The notes: a model not told the origin generated them from the letters alone. A stretch of DNA of 64,000 nucleotides from Mesodorylaimus sp. YZB2_4 (GCA_030248295.1 JASANH010001278.1:737501-801500); one strand, 5' to 3'. Shown: positions 1-11,894, counted from the first letter of the stretch. Translations and numbers: made by a program.

Positions 1-2364
1 TGCACCTTATCGTTAGGAACACCTTACAATTTTTGGTTTTGCAAAGTTCGACTTGACGATTGGAGATGTTCCTTTGTTAAGCTGGAAGTATAGTTCGATG
101 CGATGCGCAAAAAAGGCGACGACATTTTGTCAACTAAAATTAAAAAGGTGCCTAAAACGTCGCATCCAACAACCACCAAACTTGGGCTTAGTCATCCATG
201 TGATCTCTGGTCCCAAATGATTATTATGAGAAGACGACTCGTAACTTTAATTATAAGCAGAAGAAAGAAAACATCAATGCAGTCTATCTCATCACATTCA
301 TTACACCAGAGTGGTTGGAGAAAAGCTGCGCAACAGTTAGTTGTTTCACAGCGGTCCATGCAAACGCCATCGGCTTAGGATGTCGGATCGGATTGTTCAG
401 ATCGGATAATCCCATCCGAATATTCGGATGGTGATTTTTCGGATCGGATTGGATATCCGATCAGATCCGGCCCTGAGCCGCAACTGTACTCGTAGATATC
501 ACTTTTTCCTCGATCCGCTTTTTGCGCTTGTTCCAACACATGTATTTGTAGGTATCGCCTGCACATTTCTGGTGGGTGGGAGGGAGTTGCGAGTGGGATT
601 GAAATGCCAGAAGTTGAAGTTAGGCCGTGTTCTTACCGCAGAAGATGAGATCGTCGAAAGAATTGGCGACCAAATCACGGCCTGATGCTGCTGCCAAAGG
701 TTGTGAGTCCGCCTTGAAAATACGCATGTTGTTCGCCCCGAATATGTCATCGATTCAATCGAGTACCCCGTGGAGGCACAACCCTCCATCGATTATTTAT
801 TCGATGTTTGGATCGGACGTCCTCAGCGAAACCGACGACGCTCTCATTTATTTGCCCATCACATCTCCATGCTTGATGCACTCTGTGGAAGGATGGAACA
901 ATGGTTTTTCAAAGTTGATAGGCCACCACAGTCCCCATTTGGAAATTAATTGATAGCCTGAAAATTAAGTAGACTGATATCGTGACTGCGCCAAGATGAT
1001 CGTGGTTCAGCTCACACATCGGATACTGAGCTTTTTATGTCCATGACTTGCTTTTTCTTCGGCTGACACGATTTGTGTTTTCAGTTGAAATGATCTGCTT
1101 TTTCTGTCGACAATAATTCTAGTTTGTTGGCTTATTCTTCCATTAAATAGGGGAGTCACAAAATTAGTCACAATCAGCAAACAATTGCCCGTGATTCGTT
1201 TTTCAAAATTATCATTTCTGCAAAATACACCACGCATGAAATTTTAGGTCAAACCTGGAGTCCACCTTACGATTTGTTATCGCTGTGTCATTTTGCACAT
1301 TTAGGTGGGAATATTTACTTTACAAATTCCTTATCAATTCCTTTTTTTGCTGCTTTTTATTGGCCTCGCTGATTTGATGAACTAGTCATGAAGATATTAG
1401 GCAAAAATGAACTGAACATGGCAGTGTCGAGAATGCTGCGGGTGCTGTTGCTGCTTAACCAAGATTTGCGATTTGCTTTTTGTACCACACGAAGCGAGTG
1501 GTTTCTCCCACCTGGCGAGTGTGATTTGGTTTGTTGTCCTCGCATGCACTTTTCGGGCACAATCTAATTCGAGTGTTGTGCGCGCGTAGATCAAAGAAGT
1601 AAGACCTCGTGGACTGGCCACTATAAACAAGAACCAGTCGCCGTCGGCAACAGTGACAAAGTAAAGATGTCGGTTGGAAAGTAAGAGGAGCAGGCCAACT
1701 GTTCTCTCCAATCTTCTTTTGCTGCGCGATTCGTGCCAGTTGGCGAATGTGCGCACGTGCGAATTGTGGAACCAGTTTTTGTGAATGCACAGATTTATGT
1801 GAAAGTGTGCGTATAGTAAGGGGCAGGGCGTGAGCTGCTGGCGGGTTCAGTGTCTTATTCTTTGCTTGTGTACGTATATATTCTCCAGTTTGCGCGACGC
1901 CTTCGCCTTGCAGACAAGGAGAAGACGACTGGCGAGAGCGGCAGTGCTTTGGCATAGGACGACGTCAAACGAATCGGCAGCCGTCACGTCACGAACGGTG
2001 CTACGTACTTGCTGCTCCTGTTTCACCTATTTCACTAGTCGTCAGCATCGATTTCGCGCCAGCCACCAACTCACAGCAGTTCAGTTTCTACATCTGCCAT
2101 CAAGCCTGAACCCAGCTCACTTCCATTTTCCAGACTACACCCCACCGAGCTCGCCTTTTATTGTTCAGAGACAAAGAGGCAGCGACTTCGGCTGTTCTCC
2201 TTCGTGAATGTCGTGCGCTGTGGCTGTTTTGAAAAGTGTTATTTTTGAACTGTAAACTGGACCAACAGTTTCTGAAATTTGAAAAATATTTTGCGACCCC
2301 AACGTAACCAAGATCCAATCAAGGGATCCAAAAAATCGTCCATTTTTCCAACAATCCCTTACCG
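1..2364. other. Region upstream of the CARD-kinase gene
   Basis: I see no supportable gene here. The longer frames (for example 1455-1955 minus and 627-953 plus) have no recognisable domain and no convincing splice pattern. The only structured element is the hAT-like terminus at about 366-480. The last few hundred bases before 2365 should contain the promoter and 5' UTR of the kinase gene, but I cannot define a start site. Confidence 0.5.
366..480. mobile_element. hAT-like transposon terminus / MITE fragment
   Basis: A palindromic stretch built from repeated GGATCGGAT / ATCCGATC units that ends in GATCCGGCCCTGA. Read on the minus strand it begins CAGGGCCGGATCTGATCGG, the style of hAT-superfamily ends (CAGGG with subterminal repeats). 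Only one end is clear, and no transposase was recognised beside it. Confidence 0.4.
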
Positions 2365-5300
2365 ATGCAATCGATCGATAATCACAGCTTTACTTCTCCT
2401 CGAATGGAGAATGGCAAAGGCAAAGACGATGCGCCGCACAGTGGCGATAGATTGGATGACTTGAGACATTTATATCGGAAATTTCTGAATTCACCAATCG
2501 GTCGCGCTGTGGACCCGAAATTGATTATGCCTCAATTATTATCGGCTCGTATGATCGATGAGGACGACGCCAAACAAATCCAACACGAGGCTACATTATC
2601 CCAAAGACAATACGTAAGTCGAAGCGGGCTGCTCTTAGGAAATCACCTGTTTTCCACAGAAAAATCAGCGGGAGTTTTGCCGTAGAACGCAAAATTCTGA
2701 TCACTTTTCCAGAAAAAGCATGCAAAGATGCTTATTTTCCACAAAAACACAGTTTAATTTCTTTGATTTCTTCTCCAGCAATGAATAATTAACAATCACG
2801 AGTTATTTACACAGACTCCGCGTGCGTCAAAGACGCTTTGGAGAGTAGGAAAAGGCCAAGTAGTCAATTATAGATTTTATTTTAATATAGAACGTTTCTG
2901 TTGACTTCTAGTGGCTTTTTATTCGTCTTTTGCCCACGCTCGGACCCGAGATTACTGAACGCCTAGTGGACATATTGAAATTAGCTGGCCATGGTCAAGC
3001 AGCCGGCATCTTACGGACATTGATCGAGGCGTATCATATCAGCAGTAGTAGCAGTACGAGCACACGGCACGAACATCATTTTCGTAAAAGTAGTCGTGTC
3101 CAACAATTTAGTTTCCAAAAATTAACTCGATCGACGAGTAATGGCAGCAGTGGTTTCTCGGAGGATTCGTCATTGCCATCACCGATCAGTGAAAATGGCA
3201 ATGCCGATATTGCTTTCCCAGCACCAGTTTTCACACGAATTGGTGGCACGTTTCGAGTGGAACAACACGATGAAAGTGGTAAGTCGAAGGTGACCGCAAA
3301 GAAATTGACTGCTTGAGAAAATAAGAAATAATTTCAGACTCTGTAAATTAGAGCAGTTTTTAAAATCTGACTCTAGAAATAGAATTTATATTTAATTTTT
3401 TTAAGATTCCGCATCATTCGCATCGGCTGCATTTGAAAAATTTAGTTCACGTGCATTTCGTTTACAATTCGAGCTTGATGCCAGACAGCCGACCTCGTCT
3501 GTGCCAGCTGTGGAAGCACAGGCGCAAGAGATTCGATTCGACGAATTGGCGGCCGGTGGATCGTTCGTGCCAGTCGAGAAAATTGAATTACGCGAATTGA
3601 TTGGACGAGGTAGCTTCGCCGTTGTCTATTGCGCTGTTTACGGGGGACGCATAGTGGCAGTAAAACAATTTCGAGATTATGACGATTTCACATTGGCCAT
3701 GTTCTGCGACGAGGTGGCCATCATGAGGTGAGTGGAGCCACAGATTCCATGATGCCATGATGAACCCACGCCCGTCCGCTAGCAAGTGCTGATTTTCACG
3801 CGCCCCACGTGGACTTATGCCATTCCACTTTTGTTACACGTGGCTTCCATGTCAGGGTCGACCCACCAGCTGTTTTGACCATACCCGTACCGTACCGCCT
3901 TGGCTCGGCGGTACGGTGGTTCGGTCGACCCTGGGTCCATCTCACACTTTACTTTAGTCCCCCAACGTGAAATGGATGATTTAACTCCACTCATTGTTAC
4001 TACAATAAAATCCTTCGCATAGCATAACCTATTGTATCTTTCTCATGAAAAATCCTGGCTGACGGAAGCCTGGTCACTGCATGACATATAGTTTAGTTTC
4101 GGCGCAAACTAATATAGAGGCAGAAAAAGCGCACAGTAGTGGCATTGATACATCTGTGACCCCCAACAAGAGCATGGCCGCTGTTCATGCTGGGAATATA
4201 ATTTCTTCTTCTAATTTTCTCACAGTTAGCAGTGAATGAGCGTTTAAAAAATGTTTGGGCCCACGCCCGTTTTTTCCATAGCTGGCTAGCAGTCAAACCC
4301 TGGGAAGGCTGTGCGGGGGCCAGCACACAGCAAAGACCCTCTGTGCGTCTCCACACGATGTTCCCATAAACTAATATCAGGTAAATCAAGGTTTTTTGAA
4401 CAACGATTTGCTCGATGCAGAAACGACCTCAAAGTTTTTCAAAAAGCAGCACAGCACTGACAGAAGCTTGCACAACTCAATAATTTGCAGTGCCTTTTCA
4501 GGGAACTCAATCACGCTAATGTTGTGCAATTTGTGGGCTTCACGCACAAAGCCAGTGATCGATTATTGTGGTTAATTAGTGAGTACATACCAGGTGGTTC
4601 CATGAGAAGATTCTGTATTGTCAAAGGCAAACAACGTAAATTAACTTTGAAAGAGAAACTTTCGGTGGCGATGAAATGTTGGAGCGGATTGGCTTATCTT
4701 CATACAAAAACACTTTGTCATAAAGATATTAGCCCTGATAACATTTTGGTAAGTTGCTTTCGTAACTTTTGCTTAGTTGATTTAATGTGTGGTGGATTTA
4801 CTTGGATGTACTAAAAATATTTGCATGTATTTGAAATTCCACAATTTTGATGATCGATCTCGTTTTCAGGTTTCCAATGATTTACTCCAAGTGAAAATTA
4901 GCGATTTCGGTTTAGCCGAATTTAAACAATTGATGACAACAATGGCCACGCAGGTGACTGGCACTCCCATGTATTATCCACCAGAATTCGCTTCCGAAGC
5001 TGGCATTATTCGGCATCCGAGCAAAAGTGATGTGTATTCGATGGGGGCCACCTTAGCTGAGTTATTCAGCGAGCAGTGGTTTTGGAGCGTCAATGGCAAA
5101 CCAAGAGCACAATTTCAGGTAAGCTAGCTTCTGAGGAGACAGCGCTGTCCTATCGCGTTAAGGCGTCAGCCTCTCACGCTGAGTGCGAGCTTGCATGGGA
5201 GGGTTCGACTCCCACCTGTGAGGGTTGTCGATCAGTGGGTTCCTTACCCCTTCAAGGTTCTGTATAAGTTCTGTAGGTGTCTTGAGCCACAGTTGTTACA

Positions 5301-6231
5301 GAAAGTGCCGTTGACTGAGAAATCAAGTAGGTTCGATACCCTCTCAGGTTAAAAGTTTTTTAAATTTTCAAACTTTTTTGCTACCACTCTGTTTCTACTT
5401 TAGTATTTTCTTAGCGCTCATGATGTGAGTGCGCAGTATTTAGCAAATTGTACAAGGCCAAAAGTATGTACTGGCGGCTCTTTATCACATTTTGTAATCA
5501 AAACAGCCATGGACAATAAACTAGGGCGTAAAGATCAGACAAAATGCGATGTCATGTTTTTAAAATAGTACACTAGTATTTAGTAGCCGTTACACAAAGA
5601 CTGGCCTTGAACTGTCTTTAGCCCCAGGGTAAAAGTGAGTTTTGGTGGGGTATGCTGTTTTAGTGCGACAGTCCAGAAATTTATTAGCATGGCAGTTCTA
5701 AAACACGTTTTTGCGTGTTAGGTATGCAACCCATCAATACTAGGATCGAAGTGAAAATTCATCGACTGACTGACAACAATTTGACATAAAAAAAAATTAG
5801 AACTAAAGTTTTACTCCCGTAATAATAAAATTTTCTTTCCCCCCCCCCCCCCCCCCCCCATCTCATATTTCTTTGTTCTGTTCGCACAATGACTACTATC
5901 AAATTTATTGCAGTATAAAATGTTGACATTTTAATACTGTAAATCTCTCATGCATGAAAGTGCAACTAGTTTCCACTTTGAAAAGAATGTGTCAGGTTGA
6001 ATAAATTATCTCCCGATTTAGGTCATGTTCGTCTTGTCTGAACAACGACGCTCGGTGGAAAAGGGAGCACCTGGTCGACAACCCGACTGCTGGCCTTATG
6101 TCCCGTCGAATGTGCAAAAAGTGTTAAAGGATGCCATCGCGCCTGATTATCACCAAAGACTCGATGCTGGCGATCTCCTACAGGCTACCGAAAAATTACA
6201 CGCCGAAGTGACGGCTATGCTCGAATCATAG
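2365..6231 (+). CDS. CARD domain plus TKL-like protein kinase (six exons, 547 aa)
   Basis: Predicted exons are 2365-2613, 2912-3278, 3406-3727, 4502-4748, 4870-5118 and 6022-6231. All introns are GT-AG, phases agree, and the total of 1644 nt ends in TAG. Residues about 30-125 read as a CARD: a helical stretch containing LLSARMIDEDDAKQI, then LVDILKLAGHGQAAGIL. A Ser-rich linker (about 130-250) follows. The kinase domain runs from about 265 to 540: P-loop GRGSFAVV (272-279), VAVK with Lys292, helix-C Glu308, catalytic HKD (386-388) with Asn393, DFG at 407-409 and GTPMYYPPE (426-434). The HRD arginine is Lys, and the Lys expected two residues after the catalytic Asp is Ser (DISPDN), which is unusual for a Ser/Thr kinase. 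CARD proteins act in apoptotic and innate-immune assemblies. By analogy with RIPK2 (kinase then CARD) this may be an adaptor kinase, but the domain order is reversed. Start chosen: the first ATG of the frame; Met14 (2404) is an alternative. Exact ligand and pathway are unknown. Confidence 0.85.
4262..4365 (-). repeat. SINE-A fragment in kinase intron 3
   Basis: A piece of the dispersed family seen best at 62405-62750 and 12510-12775. It has the shared order: a pair of GC-rich words around GGCTGTGCGGGGGCCAGC, then CACACAGCAAAGACCCTCTG, then GTGCGTCTCCACACGA. It lies inside an intron of the CARD-kinase gene, in antisense orientation relative to the tRNA-headed copy. Confidence 0.5.
5137..5290 (+). 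repeat. tRNA-derived SINE-B copy in kinase intron 5
   Basis: It contains a canonical pol III B box within a T-arm (GGGAGGGTTCGACTCCCA, stem TGGGA/TCCCA). A tRNA-like anticodon arm (CAGCCTCTCACGCTG) lies upstream. The same order of words recurs at 32535-32720, so I call it a SINE and not a tRNA gene. No full acceptor stem is seen. Confidence 0.55.
5839..5859. repeat. Poly(C) tract
   Basis: About 20 consecutive C bases in intron 5 of the kinase gene. One of several long G/C homopolymers in the window. Confidence 0.9.
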
Positions 6232-7934
6232 CTGGTGTCATTTTTTAACGGAAAATTTCATTTGAAAAACTGGATGCTTTTTTCCAAAGTGCTAAATACT
6301 AGTATCACGTGGGGCTTGTTCAGCTCAGTAGTAATGGTAAGATAAGCGAAATTGGGTTGCTGTAGACCGTTTCACAGTACATGTAATACACGGGACAGCG
6401 AGGAGAAGGGCTGACATGCTATAGAGTGCCATAGCGACGCCCGCAGGAAATTCAAAAGTGAAAACTTCTGAATTGGTCTCTTCCCTCACGCATGGAAGTA
6501 GTAGGATTTTTTAAGCATGCCTCTTTCGTTTCGCTGACATCCAAAAAGTTTGTTCGCCTGACTACAGTATATCCGTCTTCTATACCTTACATGTAGTTGG
6601 CACCTGACTATCTTCTTTTCCATGTCCGCCTCTTGTCAAGTAATATTTTCTCAAAGGCACGTTCCGAGTTCTTCTTTGGAACTAAACATGCCCTTTGCGC
6701 ATACTGGGCTGTAGGCGTACGTATTGAGATGGTTGTTGTGATACAGCACATTGTATTCGTCAGAAAGTGCGTGCGACAAAGGTTTTCTTCAAATCGAGTT
6801 AGATAGAGTGAGAATAGGTGGGGGGGGGGGGGGGCTGGAAAAGTGTCCTTGTTTTTTCTTCGTGTCAACATTTCTCACGATTGGCGCATTGCTTTGTAGT
6901 GATGCTGTGATTAATGTATTTATGGGTGTGGTAGACAAGGACGAAAGAGTCGCGTTGTATAGTTTCCAGTCGTGACGAATCATGGATTGTGCGTGCGATG
7001 AAAGGGGAAAATTCTGATATAAAATGAGGTCAATTGTATTGTTTGATGTTTGACTTTTTACTATGAGTATGTACAGAAACAGTGGAAGTGCTAGGTGCAT
7101 GGTGATGCTCGCAGGACTGTCACTAAGACAGTCTTTGGGGTCTTTCAAAAAGACCACTTGTCACACGTGTTTTTCCTGAAGCGTCAATGCTAGCAGGGGC
7201 ATCAAATTATCTGCATGACAAAACTGCGGGTTCAATCGAGTCCACTTACAGTCACCGGATAATGTCACAATTCGGTTATTATCACAGGTTTTTGAAGTCC
7301 CGAGTTTTTCCCCTATACTTAGTGTGTTTTGAGTTCGCTTATAATCACACTGAATTTGGCCCATTCCGTTTACTGTTACATAAATTTCTTGGACAAGCGG
7401 AACAAATATGAGAAAAGAATCACATTCTCACTCTTGGCGATCTGAAACAAGCGCAATATTGCCAAAAAAATCAAATTTGAACATTAGGTTTTGCACCAGT
7501 TTACAGTGTGGACGACGACGGAACTCACAATCAGCATGGCCCTCAAAGACAAGCTCACTTTTTGACTTTCCCTTGCTTGTATTGCGTCATTCGCATTTTT
7601 TTTGTGTGAAGCTGGCTGGATCCTTTCTAAAATGTCATGAGTTACTGATTTTAGCGCGGCTATTTGCTTTGGTGTTATCGGCGTCGAAATGACGTCGCCA
7701 ATTATAGCTTATCTGTGTATTACGCCCTTTGGGTGATGCAGTGCTAAACAATCGCTACAGACTGGCCTAATCCCAGTGTCACATGGGTGACAGCTACATA
7801 ATCTGAATTCTTGCGCTTTAGTTCAGCACTTGTCGTGGCCGCCAGCGGAGTTACATCAACGAAGTCTGTGTTTAACGCATCGATCCTCTCTCGAGCACGC
7901 TGACGACTCGATTCACTTCGAATCTTTATCGAAC
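6232..7934. other. Intergenic, kinase 3' flank to transporter
   Basis: I see no gene. It contains a poly(G) tract near 6819-6835 and a partial copy of the TIR-bearing MITE at 7231-7480. It should hold the kinase 3' UTR and the SLC22 promoter, but no clear element was identified. Confidence 0.5.
7231..7480 (+). mobile_element. MITE copy (5' part), same family as 10986-11496
   Basis: It starts with a variant of the terminal repeat (ATCGAGTCCACTTACAGTCA) and then follows the 10986 copy in order: GGTTATTATCACAGG, then AGTCCCGAGTTTTTCCCCTA, then TTTTGAGTTCGCTTAT, then CATTCTCACTCTTGGCG. The right terminal repeat was not found, so the copy is truncated. Confidence 0.6.
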
Positions 7935-9479
7935 ATGGACTCGAAGAAGGAACACAAGACTGATCATCCGTCTGATGCCACCTGTTCATCAATGAAGGCA
8001 ATAGACATCGACGATGCGCTCAATGCGACCAAGCCGATGGGCAGGTATCAAATATTGCTAACCATCATTTACACGTACGCTATGTTCCCACTCTCGGTCA
8101 ACAACGGCTTCATGGCCTTTAATGACACTCCCAAATTCGTGTGCACTGACATGGATTATTCAATCAATGGAACCATGACCCCAACAGAAGACTGTAGCGT
8201 GTACTACAATTGTTCAAAGGGCAATCTGTCCTACGTGGTCACTTACTATTCCATCGCCCACGAGTGGGGGCTGGTCTGCGATCAATCCTATGACATCAGC
8301 CTGATCACATCTGTGCAGATGGTAGGCGACCTCGTGGGGGCGCTGTTCATTGGCTATATTAGTGACACGTACGGACGGAAACCCACTTTCATTATCATCA
8401 TGGCCACACAGGTGCTCCTGGGCAGTCTATCGGCCCTCAGTCCTTCCTGGCCCGTCTTTGCAGTCTTTCGATTCCTGATTGGCTGCTGCGCGGGGGCTGA
8501 GATGGTAGCTGGCTGGGTTCTGGTGGCCGAATGGACGACCAATCGATACAGGTACCTCATGCGTGCCATCGCCTCGGCTACTATCGCTTCGCTCGATCAA
8601 GTCATGGTGGCCTACCTGACACAACATTGGACATGGTACGCTGTGGCTGGTAACTTGCAAGCAGTCCCTTTGCTTGGCTTACTCATTTTTTGCACTTTCG
8701 AAAGTCCGCGGTGGCTAGTTCAGAAAGGAAGACTGGCTGAAGCGGAAGTTTTATTGAGAAGGGTCGCAAAAATTAATCGATCTTCCAATCAGCTGCCTGA
8801 AAAACTGCAATTGAGAGGAAATCAGGACGGTGGTCAACAAAAAGCCAGACCTTGGGAATTATTCACTACACGACAACTGGCCCAATACACGGTTGTTTGC
8901 GTGCTGACCTGGTTCCTTATTTCGACAATCAACTATGGCATGTATTTCAACACTAGCTACCTGCCTTCTAACATCTACCTGAGCATGACCATTTTGGGCC
9001 TGGTGGGCATGCTGGAAGTGCCTTTAGCTATCTACGACGCATACAATCCTGAAATGAACAGGAAATGGACTCTGCTGATCGCTCTCCTCTTCAGTGTGGC
9101 AGCCAATGTGGGACTGGTGGTTCTGCTAGCCTTCGTCTCCGAAAGTGTGGCCTCCTACAATATTCTGGTAGCCATTGTGAATGTGATTGGTCAGCTGGCT
9201 GTCAATGTGGTCTTCGATCAAGCCTATTTGTACGCGGTAGAACTTTTCCCGACACTACTTCGATCTACAGCGGGATCACTGTGTAGCGTGGGGGCTCGGA
9301 TTGGCGCTGTTATCGCTCCCCAGATCCTTTATCTGCACGTACTTTGGCCAGCCGCGCCCTACGCCTGTTTCGGCCTGCTCAGCTTTTTTAGCGTGATTAT
9401 TGACTGGGCGTTTTTACCAAACACCAAGAACATGCATTTGCCAGACGCTACAAGCGTTAGTGTACAGGAAAATACGTAG
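7935..9479 (+). CDS. SLC22-type organic ion transporter (MFS), intronless, 514 aa
   Basis: One open frame from ATG at 7935 to TAG. The frame stays open further upstream but has no earlier ATG. Hydropathy suggests about twelve membrane segments. Segment 1 (about residues 43-70) is followed by a large extracellular loop with Cys residues and N-x-S/T sites (NGT, NCS, NLS), as in SLC22 proteins. The MFS motif after segment 2 is present as ISDTYGRKP, and the SLC22 signature after segment 6 is ESPRWLVQKGRLAEAE. Family members move organic cations, anions or carnitine across the plasma membrane. The substrate cannot be told from sequence. The gene has no intron although its neighbour has five, which may mean a retroposed origin or intron loss. 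A CTTTAG site near 7821 could be an acceptor for a 5' leader or upstream exon. Family call is confident, substrate is not. Confidence 0.9.
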   Translation: MDSKKEHKTDHPSDATCSSMKAIDIDDALNATKPMGRYQILLTIIYTYAMFPLSVNNGFMAFNDTPKFVCTDMDYSINGTMTPTEDCSVYYNCSKGNLSYVVTYYSIAHEWGLVCDQSYDISLITSVQMVGDLVGALFIGYISDTYGRKPTFIIIMATQVLLGSLSALSPSWPVFAVFRFLIGCCAGAEMVAGWVLVAEWTTNRYRYLMRAIASATIASLDQVMVAYLTQHWTWYAVAGNLQAVPLLGLLIFCTFESPRWLVQKGRLAEAEVLLRRVAKINRSSNQLPEKLQLRGNQDGGQQKARPWELFTTRQLAQYTVVCVLTWFLISTINYGMYFNTSYLPSNIYLSMTILGLVGMLEVPLAIYDAYNPEMNRKWTLLIALLFSVAANVGLVVLLAFVSESVASYNILVAIVNVIGQLAVNVVFDQAYLYAVELFPTLLRSTAGSLCSVGARIGAVIAPQILYLHVLWPAAPYACFGLLSFFSVIIDWAFLPNTKNMHLPDATSVSVQENT

Positions 9480-10600
9480 ACCAGTTGGGTGCCCAGAGTT
9501 ATAAAACTGTTCTTCAGAGTCATGCTGTACTAACAGTGGTGAAACCTGACATAATGATGTGGATTATGTACTTGTGATTAGGTTGGATCAGCATAGACAG
9601 ATAAAGTTTATGTTATGTCCTCATTCGTATAGCATGATCGGCATGGTCTTTCCGAACTTATGAAAGGGAGGTAAAAACATCCATTCACTGCAAGGATGAA
9701 GAATATGCTCAGCCTTAGCCTTGCCGTCAAAAAACGACTTTATTCCCGTCAGATACATAATTCGTCGGGTGGCGTTAGCTGATGTCATTCCGACCCAGTG
9801 CATTGGATATTCTGGTGTTGCATGTAAGTATAGGAGGAAGGAAATGGAGGGTTGCAAAGAGTTGCGGAATGGGAACCAGCATTGCACTGGAGAGGACGTT
9901 CGTTGAATTTGATGAAATTATCGATTGCTGAAAGAAAAAGAAATGAAGACGAAATCGAAGGACTTGCACAGATCACATCAGCTATTAGAGATCACATCGC
10001 ACATTAAGCATCTAGGTTGATCTCGCTGCTTTATTTCCGGATTCATCTTTTACTTATCTATCGAATGATCAGTATCGCTGTATTCGATCATTTGATCAAT
10101 ATCGATTGATAAATATCTACTGCTAGATAGGTGGTGTACTATTTATGGCATCCGGCCTCCCGAGGACCAGTTCCAGAATATTGATCGAGGAGGGTCTGGA
10201 ACAGGCTGTTACTCTGTGGATAAAAAGCGTAGGTGTAGATGGTCAACTGCATCGATCCTTTGCGCAGAGCCAGCGCTTGGAGCGTCACTCGTCAGGATGG
10301 TGTTTCAGTCATGGACTAGGATAAGGAATAATTGGTTGGCTGCTGTGTTTTGGCTTGGCGCAAAAGCTCCACTCCCTCTGAGAGGCGTGAACTGGGAAAA
10401 GAGCAGCCCTTCATTTACTTTTTCATTCACTTCGGCTAACATGCGAGTATTCTCCACTCCACTAGCCTCTCTGTCTGACCTTCTCGCCATAGCCTTATGG
10501 TCCCATTGAAACAGTCAGGTCCTCGTGCGTGTACGCTGAACCAACTGCGCTTTTGTGTAAAGGTTCGAATCAAGCCACGCAGCCCAGGGACTGGAATAGT
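9480..10600. other. Intergenic, transporter 3' flank
   Basis: No gene is recognised. AT-rich palindromic words (ATCGATTGATAAATATC and relatives, about 10060-10130) resemble short foldback repeats seen again at 13540-13620, 42055-42115 and 58880-58930. The short frames here look random. Confidence 0.45.
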
Positions 10601-10609
10601 TTTACACGA

Positions 10610-10960
10610 GTCCACTACGCCGGACCAAGGGACTCACGCAGGATCAAGAGAGCCAGCTGCAAACGTCGAGTCGTCGAGGATTACTGATCGGGAGTGACTG
10701 ATCCCCCAGGCAAGGAGCAGGGCCTTTATATAGGCGATGCCCGGGTCCAAGGACTAGTCATATCAATCCCTCGCATGTTAGGAAAACCAGTCAGCTCGGC
10801 CTCTCGGCCTCGCTCGGCCCTGACCAGGGAGGGAGACAAATAGTCTGTGCCTCGTGTGCACGCTAGATGTCTAACAAATAGTCTGTGCCTCTGTGCACAC
10901 TAGATGTCCTATGCAAATAGGACCAGCACTGAAGGCACCTATTACACCATTATTCTAAAG
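10610..10960 (+). repeat. TATA-containing dispersed repeat, possible solo LTR (copy 1)
   Basis: It shares an ordered set of words with 42745-43065: GACTCACGCAGG, a TATA-like CTTTATATAGGCGAT, a TAGTCAT word, GTGCACACTAGAT and a GGCACCTATTACAC end. Within this copy there is a direct duplication of ACAAATAGTCTGTGCCTC (about 10837 and 10873). A promoter-like core in a roughly 350-bp repeat suggests an LTR, but neither TG...CA ends nor target duplications were established. Confidence 0.4.
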
Positions 10961-10985
10961 CAGTAGCTGTACAGTTACCCCTACA

Positions 10986-11496
10986 CAGTCGAGTCCACTT
11001 ATAGTCACAGTCCAGTTATTATCACAGGTTGTCAGAGTCCCGAATTTTTCCCCTATACTTTGTGTGTATTTTGAGTTCTCTTATTATCACGCTGAATTTG
11101 TCCCCGTCCGCTTATTGTCACATAAATTCCTTGGCCAGGCGGGAGGAGTATTAAAAAAGCGTCACATTTACGCTCTTGGCTGTCTCTAACAAGTGCAAAA
11201 TCGTCAAAAAATTGGATTTCTCTCAAGAAAACGCTTTCATGGAGGCACATAGGACTTTTCTGCTTCAGCTTTGTTTTGACTGATCCTCTTAATTTGGATT
11301 TCTTCGGGTGCAAAAGCTTTTGAAAAGCGTTTCGTCTTTTAAAACGCGAGGGATATATGAAAATGATACGAAATGGTGATAACACGCATAAAAGTAGAGT
11401 TTTGGCCATTTTAGAGTGCACTTCGGTTTTAGTCACAGTCCGGACTGTCACATTTTCCTCCCGGCCGGAGCTGGTGATACTTAGCGGACTCGACTG
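10986..11496. mobile_element. MITE with terminal inverted repeats (511 bp)
   Basis: Left end CAGTCGAGTCCACTTATAGT (10986-) and right end 11474-11496, whose reverse complement starts CAGTCGAGTCCGCTAAGTAT. The TIRs of about 23 bp differ at a few positions. There is no transposase coding capacity. The CAGT start and the CCnCTTAT core resemble pogo/Tigger ends, an inference from TIR style only. The right end is followed by TA. Partial relatives lie at 7231-7480 and 48149-48215. Confidence 0.65.
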
Positions 11497-11885
11497 TACC
11501 TCGAGTGAAACTGGGCCGAACGTATTAGATCTGCACATTGTTTCTAAACAGCCTAAGAGTAGGATTAAATCTTAATATTTCTGCTTTTATTAACATGCCA
11601 TACTAGTTAATTTTACTGACTTGACTTGCTGCGACGAAACTTGGAAATTTCGAGGACACTGTTTATTTATGGTGCTGCATCCGTTCGTCGAGCATTAGTC
11701 TGTCTCATGCACTCCCCGCAATCCCTTGTTTACTAACCACCCGTCGGGTCTTCTAGAATTTGAGTCCATAAAATCTTTGTTAGAAGTTTTGGTTCTGGTT
11801 CAACCAAACCTTATTTACGCAGCTTCCTTCCCTTTGTGATGATTGTCTGGCTCTTGCTGGGGTTCACAATAGAAGAGGCCAAAAA

Positions 11886-11894
11886 TATATAAAT
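11886..11894 (+). promoter_or_regulatory. TATA box of the 58-aa secreted peptide gene
   Basis: TATATAAAT lies about 63-71 bp before the ATG at 11957. This gives an expected start site near 11915 and a 5' UTR of about 40 bases. Confidence 0.6.

Noticed and set aside
1397-1955. Overlapping 119- and 166-codon minus-strand frames
   Set aside because: Low-complexity, basic composition without a domain; overlapping frames in different phases.
5140-5230. Possible tRNA gene in the kinase intron
   Set aside because: B box is good but there is no paired acceptor stem, and the sequence recurs with a shared body, so it is a SINE.
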